From positions 1-6,635 of the forward strand of contig DYRE01000125.1 in assembly GCA_020718965.1 (NCBI GenBank): a DNA stretch of 6,635 bases, read 5' to 3'. Every line of letters begins with the position of its first letter. Position 1 is the first letter of the stretch. The notes under the pieces were generated by a model. It made no database searches. It worked only from the letters and a program-made list of their open reading frames with translations, and had not been told where the DNA came from. This DNA comes from Desulfomonile tiedjei. Lineage in GTDB: Bacteria > Desulfobacterota > Desulfomonilia > Desulfomonilales > Desulfomonilaceae. Below are positions 1 through 5,429 of the stretch, piece by piece. Both the position numbers and the translations under genes were made by a program.

Positions 1-1
1 T

Positions 2-2179
2 TCCAGAGGTGGAGCCGGGGTATTTTTTCTGATCGATGAAGGATCTACCAGGGATAGATATCTTGCTCCTGAACACGACCCAATAAGCGTTTTGCTTGAG
101 GCTCAGGGCAGAATACCTGAGCCAATAGCAATAGTCCCGGTTTCTGTCCTGTATTACAGGAGGCAACCGCTGCAGGTCACACCATTCTGGGAAACCCTTC
201 TAGGGGATCCGGACAGTCCTGGGCCAATTCAGCGCATACTGATCCGGCTCAGGAAGTGGGCGATCCCGGAGTTACTGGTAGGGGCCCCTGTTCATCTAAT
301 TGCGGAGTTCGAAGAATTTGGATCAGAAAAGGCCTGGGAGGATTTGCCATTCGAGATCCGTCGGGAATTGATCGAAAATATCAATGACAGAATTCGTGTG
401 AATCGTGGTCCGCAAAAACTTTCCCGAATGGAAATTAAGGAACGTGTCCTCAAAGATCCCCGTATGCAGAAAGCTGTAAGTGAATCAGCGGCTTCAGACA
501 AAACCTCTGAAGAAAACACCCGTAAAAGGGCCGAAGGTTACGTGGATGAAATTGCCGCGGATCAGCGGATCCAGATGATTCATTTTCTGTATTACGCTCT
601 TCGGGTACTCTTCAAGAGGGTCTTTGAGAAACTTGATGTGCGGGAGTCAGACTTCGCTATATTAAAAAAAGCTAGTGGCAATAATTCTCTTGTATTTGTT
701 TCATGCCACAAGAGTCACTTTGATTATCTTGTTGTGGGATATGTCCTGTTCATGAACCAGATGCCACTGCCGTTAATGGCTGCGGGAAAGAATCTGACTT
801 TCTGGCCGGTCGGGTATATTCTGAGGCGAGGCGGAGCTTTTTTCATAAGGCGCTCATTCAGGGGCCTGATGCTGTACACCCGCGTTTTTTCCAGCTATGT
901 GCAAGTACTGCTGAAAGAAAAAATAAATATCAATTTTTACATTGAGGGGGGGAGAAGTCGTACCGGCAAATTCCTCCAACCTAAGATCGGGATGCTGGGG
1001 TTCATTCTGGACACGGTTTTTGAAGGGGCTGTGGATGACCTGACCTTCGTGCCTACGTATGTTGGATACGACCAGAACCCAGAGGAGAAATCTTACCTGC
1101 AAGAACTTCGGGGAAGGGAAAAACAAAAGGAATCGTTCTTTTCTTTCCTTGAATCCAGAAAAGTTTTGAAGACCAAATACGGGGCAGTATATGTCCGCTT
1201 CCATTTACCGGTTTCTTTCCGTGAATTTCTATCAAAGAAAGGGATTAAATCGCCTCTAAATGATCTTAGCTCAAGCGAACGGCGACAGATAAACGAGGAT
1301 TTTGCCTTCTATCTGATGACAGGCGTCAGCCGGTCTTCGGTAGTCACGGTAATAGATCTGGTGGCGGCCGGCTTTGTTTGCCACTGGCGCTCCGTAGTAG
1401 AAAAAGACAGTCTGTTCAAAGCCATAAATTTCATCCGCGCAGGACTAATCTACAATGGAATAGAACTATCAGAAACGACAAGTGATAATGGCCCAGGTTA
1501 TGACCTGACCATCGAAAAATTCAAATCCAGAAAATTCATCGATGTGGATGATAACTTCGAGATGAATCATCGTTACACTATAAATGAATCGCGGAGGGTC
1601 AACCTCGAATTCTACAAGAACGCGCTCCTCAATTCTTTATGGAGCCCTGCGCTGTTAGCCTTGTCCATCCTGCAGTATGAGAAAGGGGAACAGGTTTCAA
1701 TTGAGATGGTTCGTAGGAATTTCCAATACATCAAGAACTTGATGAACAAGGAGTTTATATTTGATCCACTAACCCCTGACGACAAACTGGTGGACCGGGA
1801 TATGCGGTTCTTTAATGAATCGGGGTGGGTGAGGTTTTCCGATTCCATGGAAGGAATCGAAGTGCTCGACAGAGAGGCGCTTGAAGTTTTCAAGGGGCTG
1901 ATCCTGGATTTATTTGCGGTTTATAAGGCCTGTGCCTCGGCATTGGATAGCATGGGCAGTGAAGTCATTTCGGAAAGTGATTTTGTGAAACTGGCCACCA
2001 GGGTTGCGGAAGAATTAAATCTTTCCCCGGAGGGGCAGAGCCTCACTCTGCCGAGGGTTGCCGTCAGGAATGCTCTCGAGGAGTTTACAAGGCTTAAAAT
2101 TGGAGAATTCAACCATGTAAAGAAAAGGGTTCAACGGGGCAAGGCGTCCGCAACCGATGTCCTGGATCTCAAGATGTAA
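2..2179 (+). CDS. plsB: Glycerol-3-phosphate 1-O-acyltransferase PlsB, 5'-truncated by the window edge
   Basis: This enzyme transfers an acyl chain from acyl-ACP or acyl-CoA to the sn-1 position of glycerol-3-phosphate, the first membrane step of phospholipid synthesis. The frame is open from base 2, giving 725 residues. The TTG at 92 is not the true start, because family-like sequence (VFFLIDEGSTRDRY, then PEPIAIVPVSVLYYRR) spans it. E. coli PlsB is about 807 residues, so roughly the first 100 are probably missing. All four acyltransferase blocks are present: block I HKSHFD at 707-724 (catalytic His and Asp), block II GAFFIRR at 833-853, block III FYIEGGRSRTGK at 935-970, and block IV FVPTYVGYD at 1046-1072. 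The stretch AAGKNLTFWPVG between blocks I and II is typical of bacterial PlsB. The roughly 370 residues after block IV form the usual C-terminal PlsB region. It ends with TAA, 81 bases before a tRNA gene on the same strand. A DHAP acyltransferase relative is possible but less likely. Confidence 0.92.
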   Translation, partial: SRGGAGVFFLIDEGSTRDRYLAPEHDPISVLLEAQGRIPEPIAIVPVSVLYYRRQPLQVTPFWETLLGDPDSPGPIQRILIRLRKWAIPELLVGAPVHLIAEFEEFGSEKAWEDLPFEIRRELIENINDRIRVNRGPQKLSRMEIKERVLKDPRMQKAVSESAASDKTSEENTRKRAEGYVDEIAADQRIQMIHFLYYALRVLFKRVFEKLDVRESDFAILKKASGNNSLVFVSCHKSHFDYLVVGYVLFMNQMPLPLMAAGKNLTFWPVGYILRRGGAFFIRRSFRGLMLYTRVFSSYVQVLLKEKININFYIEGGRSRTGKFLQPKIGMLGFILDTVFEGAVDDLTFVPTYVGYDQNPEEKSYLQELRGREKQKESFFSFLESRKVLKTKYGAVYVRFHLPVSFREFLSKKGIKSPLNDLSSSERRQINEDFAFYLMTGVSRSSVVTVIDLVAAGFVCHWRSVVEKDSLFKAINFIRAGLIYNGIELSETTSDNGPGYDLTIEKFKSRKFIDVDDNFEMNHRYTINESRRVNLEFYKNALLNSLWSPALLALSILQYEKGEQVSIEMVRRNFQYIKNLMNKEFIFDPLTPDDKLVDRDMRFFNESGWVRFSDSMEGIEVLDREALEVFKGLILDLFAVYKACASALDSMGSEVISESDFVKLATRVAEELNLSPEGQSLTLPRVAVRNALEEFTRLKIGEFNHVKKRVQRGKASATDVLDLKM

Positions 2180-2212
2180 TCACCGCATTCATTCGGGACA
2201 TGGAGATATTGA

Positions 2213-2242
2213 TTGACACATTTGCATGATGTGCGGTAAAAA
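2213..2242 (+). promoter_or_regulatory. Probable sigma-70-type promoter for the tRNA-Pro gene
   Basis: A perfect -35 hexamer TTGACA lies at 2213-2218. It is followed after 18 bases by TAAAAA at 2237-2242, which matches four of six positions of the -10 consensus. Transcription would start near 2249, about 12 bases before the mature tRNA 5' end, which suits a short tRNA leader. The -35 match is strong and the -10 weak; no start-site data are available. Confidence 0.5.
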
Positions 2243-2260
2243 ATCTGGATATCTGATAGT

Positions 2261-2337
2261 CGGGGCGTAGCGCAGTCTGGTAGCGTACCTGAATGGGGTT
2301 CAGGTGGTCGCTGGTTCAAATCCAGTCGCCCCGACCA
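2261..2337 (+). tRNA. tRNA-Pro, anticodon GGG
   Basis: This is a complete 77-base cloverleaf. The acceptor stem CGGGGCG (2261-2267) pairs fully with CGCCCCG (2327-2333), followed by discriminator A (2334) and an encoded CCA (2335-2337). The D stem is GCGC/GCGT around 2270-2286. The anticodon stem CCTGA/TCAGG (2288-2292 with 2300-2304) closes the loop ATGGGGT, placing anticodon GGG at 2295-2297 with G37 following, as expected for proline tRNAs. The T loop TTCAAAT (2315-2321) sits on a five-pair stem that includes one G-U pair. This tRNA reads CCC and CCU proline codons. It stands alone between plsB and the convergent minus-strand operon. Confidence 0.97.
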
Positions 2338-2411
2338 CACCTTCCTCAATATTTCCAATCTGTTAACCATTGATAACTGGTCTTGTTCCGGCGCGATAAT
2401 TAATTTGTGAT

Positions 2412-2846
2412 CTAGTCCTGTTGGTCGCATTTCGGAATTTTCTCAAAAGTCAGTGTCAAGCGGTTAAACTCGCCTACCCGATCATAGGAAACCTGATCCG
2501 TCATCTGGATGATTATAAGTATTCCGAGCCCACCTATTCTTCTGTTTTTAATGTCAGCGTTTTGATCAAGGAGTGGAACTGAGCAAAGAGGATTAAACGG
2601 CCTCCCGGAATCTAGAATTTCTATTAGCAAACGTCCCGAAGCCGTTTCATGATTGCAGGTGATTTCAATGCGGCCGGTATCCTTTTCGTAAGCATACATG
2701 CAAACGTTGACGAAGGCTTCTTCCACAACCAGTCCAATTGTTCGTGTCCTGTCCTCTGAGAAACCGTGGCTTTTTGCGCACTGCGTCACAAATGAAACCG
2801 CATGATCCAAATTTCCTGTTTGCGCTTGTAGTATTAAACTTTTCAT
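2412..2846 (-). CDS. ATP-binding protein of the anti-sigma factor / RsbW-SpoIIAB type (HATPase_c_2)
   Basis: This 144-residue protein has the size and fold signature of soluble GHKL-type switch kinases such as RsbW and SpoIIAB, which bind a sigma factor or phosphorylate a STAS-domain antagonist. The N-box is EEAFVNVCMYAY (residues 42-53, with E42/E43 and N47). The G1 box is LDSGRPFNP (78-86, with D79 and G81 for adenine contact). The G2 box is RRIGGLGI (102-109), followed by the usual QMTDQVSYDR segment (114-123). There is no sensor, HisKA or receiver domain, so it is not a conventional histidine kinase. The ATG at 2846 has only a weak GGA-type ribosome site upstream. The gene lies 46 bases after the MFS gene on the same strand and is probably co-transcribed. 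No partner sigma factor, STAS antagonist or PP2C phosphatase lies in the window, so its target is unknown. Confidence 0.85.
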   Translation of the reverse strand: MKSLILQAQTGNLDHAVSFVTQCAKSHGFSEDRTRTIGLVVEEAFVNVCMYAYEKDTGRIEITCNHETASGRLLIEILDSGRPFNPLCSVPLLDQNADIKNRRIGGLGILIIIQMTDQVSYDRVGEFNRLTLTFEKIPKCDQQD

Positions 2847-2892
2847 TATGTTTCCGAAGTTGTAACTGACTCTTATTGTTGTGTTTAAGATG

Positions 2893-4053
2893 TTAGCGTT
2901 TTACTGTTGTAAGCAATGTCAGAGGAATAGCCGTAAGCAAAAACAGTCCGCTTATCAAGAAAAGACTGAAGTATCCGTAATGGCTCAAAATCATCCCACC
3001 CGCAAGCGGGCCAAGTGAAAATCCCGCCTGAAACATCTGTGTTGCCAGGTTAGCGTTCAGACCTCTGAATTCGGGTTCAGACACATCGAACAGAAAGCCA
3101 TTTATCACTGGTAGTATTATGCCCCAACCCAGTCCTAGCGTGAACGCGAGAATAAAGAATCCCGTGGGACCTGACACCATCCCGATTGAAACGTAACCAC
3201 CAACCAGGATCATGATTGACGCCATGAGCAACAATCTCTTGTCGGCCCTATCAAATAAATGCCCCGCAAGGACTCGGACAGCCATCTCCGTAAATGTTGA
3301 AACTGTGAAGAAAAGTCCGGGGTTGGGAATACCTATTTTGTCGCCAAATCCTTTAAGAAAAAAGAATATTGTTGTGAATGATGTCCACACAATCAGATTT
3401 ATGACGAGCAGGGACCACACCTGGGGATTCCGAAGGTTAAGCAACCCATCCCTGATTGTGTAACGACTTGTATTTAGTGTAGTCTCGCTGTCGTGACTCT
3501 TAAACAGTCCAATTAAGGGTAGATTAATCAGCATCATCGCAGCGGAGACATTTATTGCGCCATCAAACCCGCCCAGAAAGTCACTCAATGGATCCATTAG
3601 AGGTGGAACAACCGCAAAGGGAAGTAGTGTAATTACGGAGAAAAGCCCGAACGCCTGAGAGCTCCTGTCTTTGGGGATGATTGAGACTAGCTTGCTTATC
3701 GCGGCTGTTCCAACCATGACGTAAGTCGCGCCATGGAGCGCCCTTGTAATCGCCATAGACCAAAAACCTGTAGAAAAATTATAGAGCGCCAGTGAGCCAA
3801 CAAGTAAACAACACCCCGCAAACATCCATTTCTTTGAGTTTTCGTCCGTAACCATGGGACTTATTATGGGCCTGATTATTAGCGCCGATATGGAAAATAT
3901 CGCTATAAGAAATCCTATCTGATTTGGGGGGATGTTCAGAGTCGCCAGATAATCATGAAATTGAAAAAAGATTGCAATGTTGCAATACGTCAGAAAGGCA
4001 ATGGCGTTGATAGCTATGAACTCTCTGGTCCAAAGGCTCTCTGTTTTCATCAT
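2893..4053 (-). CDS. Major facilitator superfamily transporter, 12 predicted membrane helices
   Basis: This 386-residue, strongly hydrophobic protein has about twelve membrane segments, starting near residues 12-32, 46-66, 76-93, 97-123 and 134-156. It has the MFS_1 pattern: R61 near the end of helix 2, TRALHGATYVMVG in helix 4 (resembling motif B), and PKDRSSQAFG after it (127-136). The motif-A repeat of the second half, GHLFDRADKR (264-273), is intact, but the equivalent first-half loop SPMVTDENSKK (65-75) is degenerate. The start is well fixed: the ATG at 4053 is directly preceded by an in-frame TGA, and an AGGA (4064-4067) lies ten bases upstream. A second ATG follows at once. It sits 54 bases after the FAD-subunit gene on the same strand, so it may import the hydroxylase substrate or export its product. 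The cargo cannot be told from the sequence. Confidence 0.9.
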   Translation of the reverse strand: MMKTESLWTREFIAINAIAFLTYCNIAIFFQFHDYLATLNIPPNQIGFLIAIFSISALIIRPIISPMVTDENSKKWMFAGCCLLVGSLALYNFSTGFWSMAITRALHGATYVMVGTAAISKLVSIIPKDRSSQAFGLFSVITLLPFAVVPPLMDPLSDFLGGFDGAINVSAAMMLINLPLIGLFKSHDSETTLNTSRYTIRDGLLNLRNPQVWSLLVINLIVWTSFTTIFFFLKGFGDKIGIPNPGLFFTVSTFTEMAVRVLAGHLFDRADKRLLLMASIMILVGGYVSIGMVSGPTGFFILAFTLGLGWGIILPVINGFLFDVSEPEFRGLNANLATQMFQAGFSLGPLAGGMILSHYGYFSLFLISGLFLLTAIPLTLLTTVKR

Positions 4054-4107
4054 TCAAATAGTTTCCTGAATGCTGTCTCAAGAGGATTGATGTCGCCGCT
4101 TGCCGGA

Positions 4108-4956
4108 TCACCTGGAAGATGCGTAGCCTGTAAGTCGAAGCATGAGCCTACCGGCCACTTCCCGCCTGTAAGCGGCCGAGGCCCTTACGTCGTCTATGGG
4201 CATAACAGATTGTTGAACTTTGCGGATTGCGTCTTCAATGCCTCTCACGGTAAGCGTTCTGCCTACCAGAAAAGTCTCGATATCCCTGAATCTCATTACG
4301 GTAGGGCCAACGCTTCCCCATGCCAGGCGTATTTCGGATATTGTGTTATCCTCCGAAATATTCATTAAAGCTGCCATACTGACTACTGAACAGGCCAGAG
4401 CGCTACGTCTGCCCACTTTCTCGTAATGATGAACCATGAACCGGGTATTTTTGTTGATTACGACCTGGGACAAAATCTCTCCTGGTCTCATGTCAACTCT
4501 TCCGGGACCCAGGATGAAAGATTCTATGGGTACTCTGCGACTAGAGTTTCTCGAACGGATCTCCAAATGAGCATTGGAAATGTACAGAGGAGGCAGTGTG
4601 TCACCGGCCGGAGAGGCTGTGACAATATTCCCGCCCAATGTCCCCATGTTTCTGATGGGGGGCGATCCCAGGTTTTTGAGGGCGTTATACAGGAGAGGTA
4701 GGTCTCTCTGAACGATGGGACTATCCAACATCTCCCGATGAGTCGTTAACGCTCCAATAATTATCTCGCCAGCCTCGACTCGAACTCCTTTCAATTCATT
4801 GAGACGTTCCATGCAAATCAGACAATCAGTCGTTACAGCGCATGAACGAATCTTCACCAGGAGATCAGTCCCTCCCGCATATATCATGGCGTCGGGATTT
4901 TCAGCCATGAAAGTCCATAGCTCTTCAAGTGTTGTGGGAACCAGGACGTGACTCAT
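4108..4956 (-). CDS. FAD-binding subunit of a xanthine dehydrogenase-family molybdenum hydroxylase
   Basis: This 282-residue protein matches the medium subunit (XdhB/CoxM/CutM type), which carries FAD and passes electrons from the 2Fe-2S clusters to the final acceptor. The first FAD-binding motif is AGGTDLLVKIR (residues 27-37). The second is TLGGNIVTASPAGDTLPPL (106-124). The segment FILGPGRVDMRPGEIL is typical of this subunit, and residues from about 175 onward fit the CO_deh_flav_C domain. There is no roughly 40-residue 4Fe-4S insertion as in 4-hydroxybenzoyl-CoA reductase HcrB, which argues against that enzyme. An unusual cysteine trio occurs at C39, C45 and C48. Its ATG overlaps the stop of the 2Fe-2S gene (ATGA), suggesting translational coupling. 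The 3' end may hold a frameshift, described in the findings. Confidence 0.92.
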   Translation of the reverse strand: MSHVLVPTTLEELWTFMAENPDAMIYAGGTDLLVKIRSCAVTTDCLICMERLNELKGVRVEAGEIIIGALTTHREMLDSPIVQRDLPLLYNALKNLGSPPIRNMGTLGGNIVTASPAGDTLPPLYISNAHLEIRSRNSSRRVPIESFILGPGRVDMRPGEILSQVVINKNTRFMVHHYEKVGRRSALACSVVSMAALMNISEDNTISEIRLAWGSVGPTVMRFRDIETFLVGRTLTVRGIEDAIRKVQQSVMPIDDVRASAAYRREVAGRLMLRLTGYASSR

Positions 4957-5429
4957 GATTTTCGCTCAATCCTATCCCTGACCACTTTTTCTACCGCATC
5001 CAGGATTTTCTGATACGCTCCACAACGACACAGGTTGCCGGATATCGCCTCACGAATTTCATTTCTCGAGGGATTGGGATTCGAATTCAGGAGATCAATT
5101 ATAGCGATTATCATTCCCGGCGTGCAATATCCACATTGTAAGGCCCCCGATTCAACAAACGATTCCTGAAGTGGATGAAGCCCATCTGTTTCCATGCAAA
5201 CACCCTCAATTGTAACCACCTTGCGGCCCTGGAGTTGAGCCGCCAGGGTTAGGCATGAGAGGCGTACTTTGTCATCTACAAGTATAGAGCATGCTCCACA
5301 GTCTCCGTTGCCGCAAGATTCCTTGGTTCCTGTCAGGCCCAGATCCTCTCTCAGAAGATCAATGGCTCTCCTGTCCGGCGCCGTTTCTATGTGGACTTCT
5401 TTGCCGTTTAGTTCGAATGATACAATCAA
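4953..5429 (-). CDS. 2Fe-2S subunit of a xanthine dehydrogenase-family molybdenum hydroxylase
   Basis: This 158-residue protein is the small electron-transfer subunit (CoxS/XdhC/NdhS type) carrying two 2Fe-2S clusters between the molybdenum site and FAD. The N-terminal plant-ferredoxin-type domain has cysteines 39, 44, 47 and 59 (ESCGNGDCGACS, then RLSC). The C-terminal helical domain has cysteines 99, 102, 134 and 136 (QCGYCTPGM and GNLCRCGAYQ), with Q98 in the position that usually contacts the molybdopterin cofactor. All eight cluster ligands are present and the length is normal. The start is a TTG at 5429, overlapping the stop of the large-subunit gene (TTGA) and preceded by GGGAGG eleven bases upstream. 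No ATG is available near this point, and the family N-terminus (VSFELNGKEV) fits this start. Confidence 0.95.
   Translation of the reverse strand: MIVSFELNGKEVHIETAPDRRAIDLLREDLGLTGTKESCGNGDCGACSILVDDKVRLSCLTLAAQLQGRKVVTIEGVCMETDGLHPLQESFVESGALQCGYCTPGMIIAIIDLLNSNPNPSRNEIREAISGNLCRCGAYQKILDAVEKVVRDRIERKS

Noticed and set aside
854..1235. Two overlapping minus-strand frames inside plsB (116 and 60 codons)
   Set aside because: They are antisense to the most conserved acyltransferase blocks of plsB and have no family features.
2182..2242. Inverted repeats ACCGCA (2182-2187) with TGCGGT (2232-2237), and CACAT/ATGTG (2217-2233), before an A-run
   Set aside because: The two stems compete for the same bases, the long loop is unlikely to be stable, and the run is A rather than T on the plus strand. 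It does not make a plsB terminator and overlaps the likely tRNA promoter.
2315..2337. The 3' end of the tRNA-Pro as a possible integration site (att) for a mobile element
   Set aside because: I see no second copy of this segment in the window, no integrase gene and no compositional break next to it.
2131..2430. A 99-codon minus-strand reading frame containing SGRLDLNQRPPEPHSGTLPD
   Set aside because: It is the antisense translation of the tRNA-Pro gene and its flanks. This type of peptide is a familiar spurious protein from tRNA antisense frames.
2412..2846. Reading the small ATPase as a two-component histidine kinase
   Set aside because: It has only the ATP-binding domain (144 residues), with no phospho-accepting histidine domain, sensor or membrane segment. 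The RsbW/SpoIIAB type fits better.
3955..4368. A 137-codon plus-strand reading frame across the FAD-subunit/MFS junction
   Set aside because: It lies antisense to two well-supported genes, shows no recognisable domain, and its sequence reads like a shadow frame.
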